Shown here: positions 53,651 to 63,984 of the stretch, in pieces
Layout of the letters: each line of letters begins with the position of its first letter
Numbering within the stretch: position 1 is the first letter of the stretch
NCBI GenBank assembly: GCA_964550795.1
Contig: CAZKBH010000008.1
Location: 41,163-105,162 of the forward strand
Length of the DNA stretch: 64,000 bases
DNA from: M3007 sp964550795
GTDB lineage: Bacteria; Bacteroidota; Bacteroidia; Chitinophagales; Saprospiraceae
Direction: 5' to 3'
Translations under genes and position numbers: made by a program
Notes under the pieces: generated by a model
What the model was told of the DNA's origin: nothing
The model's input: the letters and a program-made list of their open reading frames with translations, nothing else
Databases searched by the model: none

Positions 53651-53726
53651 ATGTCGCAAAAGTAGGGAAACCTGCTCGTTGTGCGGTGCAAAACCTTGGT
53701 CAGAAATTCATTTGAGTGGAGAAGCA
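53651..53726 (-). repeat. Repeated promoter-containing module, copy 2
   Basis: Matches 38556-38635 over about 75 bp. On the minus strand the -7 box TACTTTTG (53657-53664) lies 108 bp before the sigma-factor ATG. Confidence 0.8.
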
Positions 53727-53754
53727 AGCGGCAGTTTCATCAGTCTTGCCCCCG

Positions 53755-53787
53755 ACCTTCCCGAAAGTTTCAAACTTTCGGGAAGGT
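53755..53787. repeat. 33-bp palindrome, TTCCCGAAAGTTT family, copy 2
   Basis: ACCTTCCCGAAAGTTT and its reverse complement flank one C. Same element as at 2336-2368. In the 53550-53856 intergenic interval together with the repeated module. Confidence 0.75.
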
Positions 53788-53856
53788 AGATCCCGGATAA
53801 AAATATCAGATTTCCAATTCTTGACTTTAGTTCCAGCCGCCTGCTCCTCGTGCTGA

Positions 53857-55452
53857 TTACCAGCCAAGTACCATTTTACGCCAGGCTACATGCGCGCCGG
53901 CCTCCAGTTTGTAAAACAAAACGCCGGGTGTGCCCAGGTGTTCTTTTCCCAGATTTACAACATGAACGCCTGGAGCGTAATCCTCCGTTTGGCGGTACAT
54001 CATCCTGCCGCTGGCATCCCAAACCGAAAGGGTAGCGGTCGTGTATTCGGGTAATTCAAAACGAATACGGGTGTTGCTCCCGAATGGATTGGGTTCGTTT
54101 TGGAACAAGGCGAAGCCTTGGTTTTGGGGTGAAAGCGTGCTGACCAAAAGGGTGTCGCCCACGTTGAACAGCCGCTCACAAAGGCTTGAATTGCCGCATT
54201 GATCCTCCCCGTTCCATTGGATTTTGTGGCGACCATTGGGCAATTCCGGCACAACAAAAGTAGTCGGCGATGCTTCAGTATTCCAGCGCACCGACAGGGT
54301 GGATTGGGTGCCAATACTCGTCCACTGTACCACAAATCGCCATTTCTGCTCCGTTGGCACGGGTCTGTTATCGAAGGCAAGCAGCGTTCCGCCCATGTAG
54401 CCGGGCGTGTTGGCATTATCATAGCGCACCATACCTGCGGGCGGCGGAAATCGGGAATCAATCACCGTTTCCCAAACCCCATCGGCATTGAGATCCAAAT
54501 AAAGGAGGTAGGGCGCGCCCACTAATGAACCGGTGCAGACATCAGTCAGAGTAGTACTCAAATCAACCGCCGTTTCGGCCAGGTCAAGTCCGGTGGGATT
54601 CAGATTCCAGTACTCCGGGTCGTTGTCGGTCGTGTCTGCAATCGAGCTGGTCGAGCTGGCACAGTCGGTAAAAACGGGGCCGATGTAATCGAATACCTTG
54701 ATGCTCTGCGTGTACTTGTATCCATTTGTGTTCGGATGCCAAAAGGTGCAATAATCGGTGGGGGCGGAATCTTGCGGCGTAACTTTGATAACGGTGGATG
54801 CCCAAGGTGGCGCCGTTCCGCAAGCGGAAACGATCGGGCCAACATGATTACTTGGGTTTTGATTGATGGGGCTAGGCCTTGGATTTGGCACGTAGTCCAC
54901 ATCCATTTGGGGATTGTAGGTGCACCAGTTTATGACCGTCCAATCTCGTACAATAAGCACACAGCCCGCATCAGGGACCGGGAGAATCTGTTGATCCGTG
55001 AAACTGATCTCTACCATTTCGCAATCATCGCCAAAAACAACCGGCATACCATAATCGTTCGTGCCGTCGCAAAAATCACTGTAAATGTCGTCTGGGAATT
55101 TGATGAAGAAGTTTTGAGTATGGTTCACCACCACATTTTGAACACACTCCGCTGAACTGCCGTCACAATAACTTACCTGAAAACGCCTCGCAATCGTACC
55201 GCGACTGCACACAGTGTCGAACTGCGTTAAATCAGCCGTGCTCAGGATAGTGTCGAGGCAAGTGCCAGCGGTCACCGTTGCCGGTCCGTAGTCCAATAAA
55301 TTAGGGCTGAGCTGCTCACAGGCTACGACCACCTGAGCCGGGCAGATGAGGGAATCCACCAATAGAAGATGGCTTGTAGTCGCGTGGACCGGAGAGGCAA
55401 ATGCAAGGCTTGTTTGCAACGCCAGGACGTGAAGTAGGAAGATTGTGCGCAT
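53857..55452 (-). CDS. T9SS-exported protein of unknown function
   Basis: A 531-aa protein. The N-terminus (MRTIFLLHVLALQTSLAFAS) is a signal peptide. The middle is rich in Cys pairs and Asp (TFWHPNTNGYKYTQSIKVFD, CTGSLVGAPYLLYLDLNADG), and YIGPVFTDCASSTSSIADTT recalls HYR-type repeats of Bacteroidota surface proteins. The C-terminus is a type A T9SS sorting domain (FALFQNEPNPFGSNTRIRFE, TATLSVWDASGRMMYRQTED, PGVLFYKLEAGAHVAWRKMV). It should be surface exposed. Divergent from the 1.7-kb-residue protein gene at 55740. Confidence 0.8.
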   Translation of the reverse strand: MRTIFLLHVLALQTSLAFASPVHATTSHLLLVDSLICPAQVVVACEQLSPNLLDYGPATVTAGTCLDTILSTADLTQFDTVCSRGTIARRFQVSYCDGSSAECVQNVVVNHTQNFFIKFPDDIYSDFCDGTNDYGMPVVFGDDCEMVEISFTDQQILPVPDAGCVLIVRDWTVINWCTYNPQMDVDYVPNPRPSPINQNPSNHVGPIVSACGTAPPWASTVIKVTPQDSAPTDYCTFWHPNTNGYKYTQSIKVFDYIGPVFTDCASSTSSIADTTDNDPEYWNLNPTGLDLAETAVDLSTTLTDVCTGSLVGAPYLLYLDLNADGVWETVIDSRFPPPAGMVRYDNANTPGYMGGTLLAFDNRPVPTEQKWRFVVQWTSIGTQSTLSVRWNTEASPTTFVVPELPNGRHKIQWNGEDQCGNSSLCERLFNVGDTLLVSTLSPQNQGFALFQNEPNPFGSNTRIRFELPEYTTATLSVWDASGRMMYRQTEDYAPGVHVVNLGKEHLGTPGVLFYKLEAGAHVAWRKMVLGW

Positions 55453-55739
55453 AAAATTTGGGTTGTTTTAAAGAATTCCCCAAAGGTGCGCAATCCACCC
55501 TCCACCGTTTTGGGTATTTTGTGATGTGTCGCCGATTGTTCAAAAATGGACTATGATTTAGGTGATCTGCCTAACTCAAATTACATTGATGATGTGATTC
55601 ATCGTCCAAAATGCAAAAACGTAACCAATGTGCCAAATTGATGCTGCGCAATGTCCTCAGGGTCTTTGTATCTTTGTTAACAATTATCCCCCGCTAACTT
55701 TCTAAAATCATCAGCTTCACCAATTCAATCTTCCTGATT
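55453..55739. other. Divergent promoter region between two T9SS-substrate genes
   Basis: A 287-bp spacer. On the plus strand TATCTTTG (55669-55676) is a likely -7 box 63 bp before the ATG at 55740. Nothing else recognised. Confidence 0.45.
55669..55676 (+). promoter_or_regulatory. -7 promoter box upstream of the large T9SS gene
   Basis: TATCTTTG, 63 bp before the ATG at 55740. Confidence 0.45.
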
Positions 55740-58700
55740 ATGCACTTTCGCTTACTCGCACTGCTCTGTTTTTCACTGCTTTATCTACCCGCATCCGCCC
55801 AGAAATATCAAGAAATGATAGACGCAGGCACCTATACCCTGGCGGAAATCCAGCAAGAAGCCGAGGCGCATTTCGACCTCGTGGGTCGTGGGAGGGGAAC
55901 TGGCCACAAGCAGTACAAGCGCTGGGAATACGTGGCCCAAATGGAATTGGATGAAACCGGGGTTAAAATTCCCAATGTAGAATTGGCCCGCCGCGCCCGC
56001 GACTACCGCAAATTTGCCTCCAAACAACAGACGGAATCCGGCAATTTCGGGGGCGACTGGAAACAACTCGGCCCTACTTACCACAACGCAACCTCCGGCT
56101 GGAACCCCGGCGTGGGCCGAATCACCTCCATTGGCATAGACGAAAGCAATACCAATCACCTCATCGTCGGAAGTCCCACCGGCGGCGTTTGGAAAACCCT
56201 CGATGCCGGTGATACCTGGGTCAATCTGACCGACGACTTCACCACCGTGGATGTTTTTTCCCTCGAAATTTCTCCCTACAACAATGCACAGTACCTCTGG
56301 GGCAGCACCTCTGGCCGAATTTATCGCTCCACGGATGCAGGTGCCACTTGGAATACAACCAATAACGTGGGCGGAAATGGCCGCGTCAGCCGCATTCAAT
56401 ACCACCCCACCGATCCCAATATCGTGTACGCCGTTTCGGAGTCTAATGGTTTGTACCGCTCTACCAACAGCGGCGCGAACTGGACCGCAGTACCCGGTGT
56501 CAGCGGAGTAGTTGGATACGATGTGGAATTTAAGCCCGGAGATCCCAACACGATCTATTTTTCTGGTCGGGCAGTGTTTCGCTCCACCGACGGCGGCAAT
56601 TCTTTCACCCAAATCACGGGTTTTGGTACGGCCGACAATAATTACAAAATGATGGGGGTTTCGCCCGCAAATTCCAATGTTGTGTACGTTTTGGAGTCAA
56701 GTGGCGGGCGTTTTGGCGCTTTTTACAAATCTACCGATAGTGGTGCGTCTTTTACCAAACTCATTGACGGTGCGGATATTAATTTTTTCGGATACAGCGC
56801 CACAGGCGACGACGACCGCGGTCAAGCGCCTCGCGATATGGATGTGGCCGTCAGTCCGTTCAATGCCGAAGAGGTGCATATCGCGGGTATTCACACCTGG
56901 AAATCAACCAACGGTGGGACTTCGTTCAACCTGACTTCTCACTGGGTTCCCAGCACCGCCGCCTCCTTGGGGGTAGGTTATAACCACGCGGATATTGACA
57001 TTCTAAAATTTGTTGGAAATACCCTCTACGTCGGTTCCGATGGCGGGATTTACATCAGCATTGACGGTGCGGCGAGTTTTATAGACAGAACTGAGGGCCT
57101 CGGAATTAGGGAATTTTACAAAATCGGAGTGTCCAAAACGAATCCAAATGTGGTCTCGGGTGGCTCGCAGGACAATGGCACGAGCGTGATGCGGGGCAAC
57201 AACCGGGACTGGGTGGACTGGCTCGGTGCCGACGGCATGGAAACCTTTGTGGACTGGAACAATGCCAACATCTTGTACGGCACTTCTCAGTATGGTTCTA
57301 TGTACCGCTCCACGAATCAGGGGAATTCCCGCAGTTCCATTTCCAAGCCGCCAGATGTGGAAGACGGAGCCTGGGTCACGCCTTTTGAACAGGATCCGCA
57401 GGTCGCCAATACCATTTATGTCGCCTTTGAGGATGTCTGGAAAAGTACCAACAGCGGTGGCTCCTGGACTAAAATTTCCAACTACGAAAATGGAAACATG
57501 AATCAGATGAAACTCGCGCCTTCCAATAACCAGCGCATTTATGTTTCTCGTGGTTCTAACCTTTACACCACTGCCAACGGCGGTACTTCCTGGGTTACCA
57601 CGCCCAAATCCTGGGGCACCAGCAGCATCAGTTATATTGCCGTTCATCCGCAAAACCCCGAGCGACTCCTGATTGTCACGGGTTCTAACGTGTACCATTC
57701 CGCCGATGCCGGAAATACCTGGAACACCATCAGCGCGGGCCTGCCTTCAGGCACGAAATATTGCGCAACTTGGGAAAATACAGCCAAAAACGGTATTTAC
57801 GTGGGTGGTTTTGGCTTCGTATCCTACACCAATGATGATTTGGGCGGCCAATGGGTCGGCTTTTTCTCAGGCTTGCCCAATGTGCGTGTGTACGAACTGG
57901 AAATCAACTACATCTCCAACACTATTTTTGCGTGCACCTACGGTCGCGGACTTTGGGAATCACCCTTGTACCAACTTCAGGCGCCCGTGGCTTCCTTCAT
58001 TTCCAACAAAAAGCAGGGATGCCGGGAAATGACCGTCACATTTACCGATCAATCCTCCAATTACCCCAGTAGTTGGGAATGGACTTTTGAGGGCGGCGAT
58101 CCGGCCACTTCTAACCTGCAATCCCCGACCGTAAATTTCAGCGGCAGTGGCACCTATACTGTTCGGCTTAAATCCTCCAACGATGCGGGTGAAAACACCT
58201 TAGAAGCAGTAGACTACATTACCCTGTTTGATCCGCCTGTTCCCGTCGTTGCCGATGTGGAACGTTGCGCAGAAGGCGAATTTACCTTCGAGGCCAGCGC
58301 TCAAGCGGGAGAAAAAATCAGATGGTACGCCGACGAAACAGCAACCACTCCGCTGGGAACAGGCAATGAATACACCACCAATCTCACCCAAACCACCACG
58401 TTCTACGCCAGTGCCGGAACGGATTACCTGCGAACGCAACAGGTTGGACCCAGCTCAAATTTGTTTGGCAACGGCGGCGACCACGCCGGGAATTTTTACC
58501 TGATTTTTGATGCTGCTCGGCCATTTCGCTTGAAATCTGCCCTTGTTTATGCTGCTGGCGCTAAAAATCGCACTTTCCAGTTGCGCGATGCCAATGAGAC
58601 GGTGCTGCTCGAAAAAACGATTTTTGTACCAGACGGGGAAAATCGGGTCATTTTGGACATGGATATTCCACAGGGAACCAATCTGCAAATCGGTTGTGGC

Positions 58701-60772
58701 AACTCCACCAATTTCTTCCGCAATAATTCCGGGGTCAACTATCCCTACATGTTAGATGGTTTAATGACCATCAAAAGTTCAACCGCAGGATTGGATTTCT
58801 ATTACTACCTCTACGACCTTGAAGTAGAAAGCAATGAGGTCTGCGAAAGCGCCCGCGTGGCTGTTTCAGGTATTGTCAACACCATCCCGGAGGCTGCTGT
58901 GCTGACGGCGGCTGGCACAACGGCGCTTTGTACCGGTGAATCCGTCCAAATCAATGCGGAAAACGTATGCGCAGGCTGCATGGTACTTTGGTCCAACGGC
59001 GAAACAGGGGCTGACATTCTCGTCGCCACGGCAGGAACCTATACCGCTGTGGTGCGCAACCCAACCAGTAGTCTTTGTGGCGCCAGCCCCGTTTCCAATA
59101 CAGTGGAGGTAACACTCAGCGCATTGCCCGAAGTGCCCACGCTCCTTGCATCTGGCAGCACAGCCCTTTGTTTTGGAGAATCGGTGCTGCTGAATGCGGA
59201 GAATATTTGCGCTGGATGTACTGTAAATTGGTCCAATGGCGAAACAGGACCGAGCATTGAGGTGACTACCGAAGGCAGTTTTGTGGCCAGCACCCAAAAT
59301 ATCTGTGGAGAAAGCCTGGCCTCGGCGGCAATCGAAGTCACCGTCGGGGCAACTCCAGAGGCTCCCGTACTTACCGCGATTGGTTCCACTAGCCTTTGCC
59401 CCGGTGAATCTGTGGTACTTACGGCGGAAAATGTGTGCGCAAATTGTACCGTAAGTTGGTCAAACGGCGAAACAGGACCGAGCATTACGGCGACGGCAGC
59501 GGGCACTTACTCAGCTTCCGTCAACAATGGCCTCAGCGCGCTTTGCAGTGATAGTCCGGCGTCCAATGCCATCACGATCAGTGAAAATGCCGTCCCGGAT
59601 GCCCCGATTTTGTCGGCCACCGGCGCAACGATTTGTCCGGGTGAAACCGTCCTGCTCAGCGCAGAAAATGTCTGCACCGATTGCAACGTGCTTTGGTCGA
59701 ATGGCGAAACCGGGCCAAATATCAGCGCTTCGGCGGCGGGTTTGTACACCGCAACCCTGAGCAATGCCTGTGGCGAGAGTTCTGTTTCCAATGAAATCTC
59801 CGTAACCCTGGGTGCGGTACCCGATGCTGCCAGCATTTCCGCTGCCGGGTCCACCACACTTTGTGTGGGCGAAACAGTCGTTTTGACGGCGGAAAATGTT
59901 TGTTCCGACTGTAGCGTCACCTGGTCGAACGCTGAAACGGGCTTGAGTATCACGGTTGCTGCGGAAGGTGTGTACACCGCAATCCTCAGCAATGTTTGCG
60001 GCAATGGTCCAATATCCAACAGTATTGAGGTCAATCTAGAAACGGTTCCCAACGCGCCGACCATTATGGCTGCAGGTGCCACGGTACTTTGCCCTGGAAC
60101 CTCGGTCGTTTTGGCGGCTGAAAATGTTTGCCCGGATTGCACGGTGACCTGGTCGAACGGGGAAACGGGACTGAGCATTTCGGCGGATGCGGCTGGAATT
60201 TACAGCGCTATTGTTAGCAATCCCCTCAACCAGGTTTGTGGTGTCAGCACAGGCTCCAACGCGATTGAGCTGAGCATTCTCCCGCCTTTTGTGCCCGAAA
60301 TTTTGGTCAGCAACGATTGCGTGATGAGCGCACCGCTGGGCAGTAACTACCAGTGGTCCGTAGATGGAATGCCGATTCCGGATGCTACCGGGCAGATGTG
60401 GACGGCGTTGGTTACGGGCAATTACACGGTTTCGATGAATAGCCCGGCGGGATGTTTGGGTAGCTCTGTTCCCTCGTTTGTGNNNNNNNNNNCACTTCAG
60501 AAATAGTAGGCCTGCAGGTGCTGCGCGTCTATCCGAACCCGGCACAGGATCGGGTTTATCTGGATATGCAGGTTTTAAAAACCACGCGTGCACAACTTGA
60601 TTTGTACGCAGCCGATGGTCGGTATGTGGGGCGTTTGTTCCAGGGCGATATTTTGGCTGGGGGACAGGTTTTGGAACTTGAGTTGCCCGTTTTGCCAGCC
60701 GGGATGTATCAATATCGTTTGACCACTGCGTCGGGTAGCCTGAATGGGAATTTGGCCGTGCAGCAGCGGTAA
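55740..60772 (+). CDS. Giant T9SS-exported BNR/propeller protein with Ig-like repeat array, split by an assembly gap
   Basis: About 1,675 residues. Signal peptide MHFRLLALLCFSLLYLPASA. Residues about 90-735 have BNR/sortilin-type propeller repeats (GGVWKTLDAGDTWVNL, GRIYRSTDAGATWNTT, GLYRSTNSGANWTAVP, DVWKSTNSGGSWTKIS). A PKD domain follows (TFTDQSSNYPSSWEWTF), then six near-identical Ig-like repeats at about 1050-1500 (CxGExVxLxAENVCxxCxVxWSNGETG) and a degenerate seventh. Ten Ns at 60483-60492 cut the end. The next frame (VLRVYPNPAQDRVYLDMQV to NGNLAVQQR, stop at 60772) is the type A sorting domain. The repeats are the likely reason for the gap. It should be a surface adhesin or glycan/protein-binding protein, substrate unknown. 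Confidence 0.85.
60483..60492. other. Assembly gap (10 N)
   Basis: Ten unknown bases close to the sorting domain of the giant T9SS protein. The frame is offset by two across it. Confidence 0.99.
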
Positions 60773-60789
60773 ATTGGGTCAAGGGTTTA

Positions 60790-60821
60790 GTGAGGCGGTG
60801 ACTTCGAAGTCACCGCCTCAC
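60790..60821. terminator. 32-bp perfect palindrome after the giant T9SS gene
   Basis: GTGAGGCGGTGACTT followed by CG and the exact complement AAGTCACCGCCTCAC. It starts 18 bp after the stop codon. It could be a terminator (no strong T-run follows) or a REP-like element, and differs in sequence from the others in the window. Confidence 0.6.
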
Positions 60822-61016
60822 CACCCCAAATTCCATTTTAAAACAAAAAATTTTAAAACAAGCGTGATTAAATTGCCCCGCTGTGTTATTTTCGCCCTTC
60901 GAAACGCAGACCGCTCTTTTAAGGTAGTTTGTGTCCCCAAATCCAACGTTTAACGATACCCGCTTCCGGTTCACCTTTGTTAGCGCTTAGCGGGCAAACA
61001 ATCCAAAGTCCAACCA

Positions 61017-62672
61017 GTGCTAAAACGCCTACACATTCGCAATTACGCGCTCATTGACGAGTTGGAGATCAACTTTTCCGAGCGGCTTACCATCATCACC
61101 GGCGAAACAGGCGCAGGCAAATCCATTCTACTCGGAGCCCTGGGCCTCATCATGGGCGAACGCGCCGACACCAAGGTGTTTTACAACGATGCTGAAAAAT
61201 GCGTAGTGGAAGCTTATTTCGACGTGTCGGAATACGATTTGCGCGCTTTTTTTGAGGAACACGAACTGGACTACGATCCCGAAGTGGTCGTTCGCCGTGA
61301 ATTATCGCCTACGGGTAAAAGCCGCGCGTTTGTAAACGACACGCCCGCCAACAATCAGGTACTCCAGCGACTCACGGAACATCTCATAGACCTTCACCAG
61401 CAATTCGACACCCTTGATATCCATAATGTCAATTTCCAATTGCGGATGATTGATGCGCTGGCGGACAATGGTCCCATGCTCAAGGAATACCAACAGGGTT
61501 ACCGACAATATGCAGTGGACAAAAAACGCCTGGCCGAACTCATAGAACGAAGCAAAAGTGGGGCGAAAGAGATGGAGTTTCTGCGCTTCCAATTGGATGA
61601 ATTACAGGCAGCCGATCTTTTTGAAGGCGAACAGGAAAGTCTGGAGGGCGAACTCGCGCAACTGACCAATGCCGAGGACGTCAAGCGCAGTTATGGTGCC
61701 GCTTACAACCATCTTTCGGACAGCGAGGTGAACCTGGTAGGCCAATTGCAGGAGATTGCCCGAAGTCTCTCGCCTACGCGAAAACTATCGCCACTCTTGT
61801 CCGGCATCAGCGAACGAATGGATGGTTTGATTGCTGATTTACAAGACCTTGCAAAAGATTGTGAACGGGTTGCCGAGGGCACCGAGCATGATCCACAACG
61901 GATTGCAGAGGCTCAGGAACGGCTCAATGTGTTGTATAAATTACAAAAAAAACACGGCGTTTCGGGTGTGGCCGAGCTGTTGCAAATTCAATCCGAACTC
62001 GAAACCCAAACCGCTGGTTATACCAATCTTGACGGGGAGATTGTTCAGCTGGAGCAATCCCTCGCTACTCAGGAAAAAACCTTGCGCAAAACGGCCAGCA
62101 CGCTCAGCCAGCGCCGAAGAGCTATCCCAAAAGTTTTTGAGGAGCGGGTACAGGCGATGTTGACCCAACTTTCCATGCCACACGCCCGGCTGAAAGTTGA
62201 AATTGCGGAATTGCCTCAACTCGGCCCAACTGGTCTGGACGATGTTCAATTTCTCTTTGCCACCAACATCGGTGCGCGTTATCTGCCCATCAAAGATGTG
62301 GCTTCCGGCGGCGAGCTTTCGCGCCTAACGCTTTGCACCAAAAGTCTTGTGGCCGATGCCATCCCCTTGCCCACCCTCATTTTTGACGAAATCGACTCCG
62401 GTATTTCCGGCGATGTATCGCTTAAAATGGGTTTGATTCTCAAGGAATTGAGTGCCCGGCATCAGGTTATCAGCATAACCCACACCCCTCAAATTGCCGC
62501 CCGAGCCGACGCGCATTATTTTGTGTTCAAAAAAGTGGAAGGTCAGCGCACCGTGACCAATGTACGCTACCTGGCGCCCGAAGAGCGGCTGCGCTCCATT
62601 GCGGTCATGCTCAGCGGGAACCCGCCGAGCGAAGCGGCGATTGCAACGGCGAGGGAGTTGGTGGAGGGCTGA
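61017..62672 (+). CDS. recN: DNA repair protein RecN
   Basis: A 551-aa SMC-like ATPase used in double-strand break repair. Walker A GETGAGKS is at residues 29-36. A coiled-coil middle follows (ERSKSGAKEMEFLRFQLDEL, LQKKHGVSGVAELLQIQSEL), then the C-terminal ABC signature (GGELSRLTLC) and Walker B (TLIFDEIDSGISGDV). Length and arrangement match RecN. The start is GTG at 61017 (MLKRLHIRNYALIDEL). It stands alone, downstream of a palindrome and before a repeat array. Confidence 0.95.
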   Translation: MLKRLHIRNYALIDELEINFSERLTIITGETGAGKSILLGALGLIMGERADTKVFYNDAEKCVVEAYFDVSEYDLRAFFEEHELDYDPEVVVRRELSPTGKSRAFVNDTPANNQVLQRLTEHLIDLHQQFDTLDIHNVNFQLRMIDALADNGPMLKEYQQGYRQYAVDKKRLAELIERSKSGAKEMEFLRFQLDELQAADLFEGEQESLEGELAQLTNAEDVKRSYGAAYNHLSDSEVNLVGQLQEIARSLSPTRKLSPLLSGISERMDGLIADLQDLAKDCERVAEGTEHDPQRIAEAQERLNVLYKLQKKHGVSGVAELLQIQSELETQTAGYTNLDGEIVQLEQSLATQEKTLRKTASTLSQRRRAIPKVFEERVQAMLTQLSMPHARLKVEIAELPQLGPTGLDDVQFLFATNIGARYLPIKDVASGGELSRLTLCTKSLVADAIPLPTLIFDEIDSGISGDVSLKMGLILKELSARHQVISITHTPQIAARADAHYFVFKKVEGQRTVTNVRYLAPEERLRSIAVMLSGNPPSEAAIATARELVEG

Positions 62673-62779
62673 GATTATGCGTGCTATGAGTTAAATGGTG
62701 ACTCGAAGGACTCTGATTCACTGAAGTATGTGTGTGGATGATGTCGGTTTCAGGCTGTGACTAAATTTTTCTCTTGCCA

Positions 62780-63183
62780 TTGTTGGCGTCCTCGCCAACA
62801 ACACTCCGGAGCGACAATCTTTGACTTGGAATCCTGCTTATCGATGTTGTTGGCGAGGACGCCAACAACGGAAGACAAATCTCGCTCCGCCGTTGTTGTT
62901 GGCGAGGACGCCAACAACGGAAAAAATCCTGCTTATCGTTGTTGTTGGCGGGGACGCCAACAACGGCAATGCATTGATTGTCAACCTTGTTTAAGTAAGA
63001 GCTGGTCTCACCTTCCGTTGTTGGCGTCCTCGCCAACAACAACGACGGAGCTCAATTTCAGGTGAAATGATGCTGTATAAGTTTTTGCCTGACGTCTATG
63101 GCGTCCTCGCCAACAACAATCCTAGTGGTGAACTTTGGCTTGAAATCCTGCTTCTAGTTGTTGTTGGCAGGGACGCCAACAAC
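62780..63183. repeat. Palindrome array left of the second RAYT (7 copies)
   Basis: Copies of GTTGTTGGCGAGGACGCCAA-type palindromes (arms GTTGTTGGCG and CGCCAACAAC, centre AGGA or TCCT) at 62780-62802, 62846-62869, 62895-62918, 62941-62964, 63017-63040, 63099-63117 (partial) and 63160-63183, in both orientations and with irregular spacing. Several are preceded by GGAATCCTGCTTATCG or a variant. This is a REP/BIME-like set for the transposase gene beside it. Confidence 0.9.
62925..63056. repeat. 132-bp direct repeat, left copy
   Basis: Matches 63869-64000 with three mismatches by eye. It contains palindromes 4 and 5 and the unique text between them (beginning CAATGCATTGATTGTCAA). The RAYT gene lies between the two copies. 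Confidence 0.85.
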
Positions 63184-63240
63184 GGAAGACGCGATACCTG
63201 CTAAATCAACACAAGGATTGGTAAAAATCAAATAATAGCC

Positions 63241-63248
63241 TATATTTG
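63241..63248 (+). promoter_or_regulatory. -7 promoter box of the second RAYT gene
   Basis: TATATTTG, 21 bp before the ATG at 63270. It overlaps the TTG at 63246, making that codon unlikely as the start. Confidence 0.5.
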
Positions 63249-63269
63249 GAAAGCCAAAATACAATCCAA

Positions 63270-63785
63270 ATGTTTCATCGTTATTACGGACTCTACTTTA
63301 CCACTGCTACTATTTTAGAGTGGAAACACTTACTAAAAAATGACTCATTAAAAGACATTGTCATTGAGTCACTGAGATTTTTGGTACGTGAAGGTCGGGC
63401 AGTGGTTTATGACTTCGTCATTATGCCCAACCACATCCATATAATTTGGTACATTCCGGAGCCGTATGTTTTAACTGAAGTTAAATCAGCCCTACTCTCT
63501 TACACCGCACATCAGTTCAAAAAAGTGTTGAGGTCAAATTATCCCACTGTCTTGGAAAAATTCCGAGTTGATTTGTCAGATCGTAAATACCAATTTTGGG
63601 AGCGCAACCCGCTTTCCATCGAGATATTTCACAATGAAGTGCGTTGGCAAAAAGCACATTATATTCATCTGAATCCATGTGCTGGAAAGTGGACCTTGGC
63701 AGAACATCCCGAAGCATATAAGTACTCGTCCGCTTACAAAAGTAGCGAGGGTGGTTACTGGGATTTTGTTACTGTTTTTGGTTAA
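63270..63785 (+). CDS. REP-associated tyrosine transposase (RAYT) in a palindrome array
   Basis: About 171 residues from the ATG at 63270 (MFHRYYGLYFTTATILEWKH). The metal-binding motif is NHIHIIWYI and the catalytic tyrosine region YIHLNPCAGKW, both typical of Y1 transposases of the RAYT group. It has no close sequence relation to the RAYT at 26391 beyond the fold. It is flanked on both sides by copies of one palindrome and by a 132-bp direct repeat, a classical arrangement for a RAYT and its REP substrates. Probably nicks the palindrome as single-stranded DNA. Confidence 0.88.
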   Translation: MFHRYYGLYFTTATILEWKHLLKNDSLKDIVIESLRFLVREGRAVVYDFVIMPNHIHIIWYIPEPYVLTEVKSALLSYTAHQFKKVLRSNYPTVLEKFRVDLSDRKYQFWERNPLSIEIFHNEVRWQKAHYIHLNPCAGKWTLAEHPEAYKYSSAYKSSEGGYWDFVTVFG

Positions 63786-63797
63786 TTAGCCCTTGCA

Positions 63798-63984
63798 GTT
63801 GTTGGTGTCCTTTTTCCGTTGTTGGCGTCCTCACCAACAACACTTCAGCGCGACAAACTTTGGCTTGGAATCCTGCTTATCGTTGTTGTTGGCGAGGACG
63901 CCAACAACGGCAATGCATTGATTGTCAAGCTTGTTTAAGTAAGAACTGGTCTCACCTTCCGTTGTTGGCGTCCTCGCCAACAAC
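63798..63984. repeat. Palindrome array right of the second RAYT
   Basis: Copies of the same palindrome at 63798-63810 (partial), 63818-63841, 63885-63908 and 63961-63984. The array continues to the window's edge, so its right limit is not visible. Confidence 0.88.

Noticed and set aside
62757..63065. Open frames across the palindrome array
   Set aside because: They repeat the palindrome in translation (for example LLARTPTTE) on both strands and have no protein character.
62780..63984. CRISPR-like array
   Set aside because: The repeated units are palindromes in both orientations, spacing is irregular (from about 25 to over 100 bp), and no cas genes are near. A RAYT with REP palindromes explains it.
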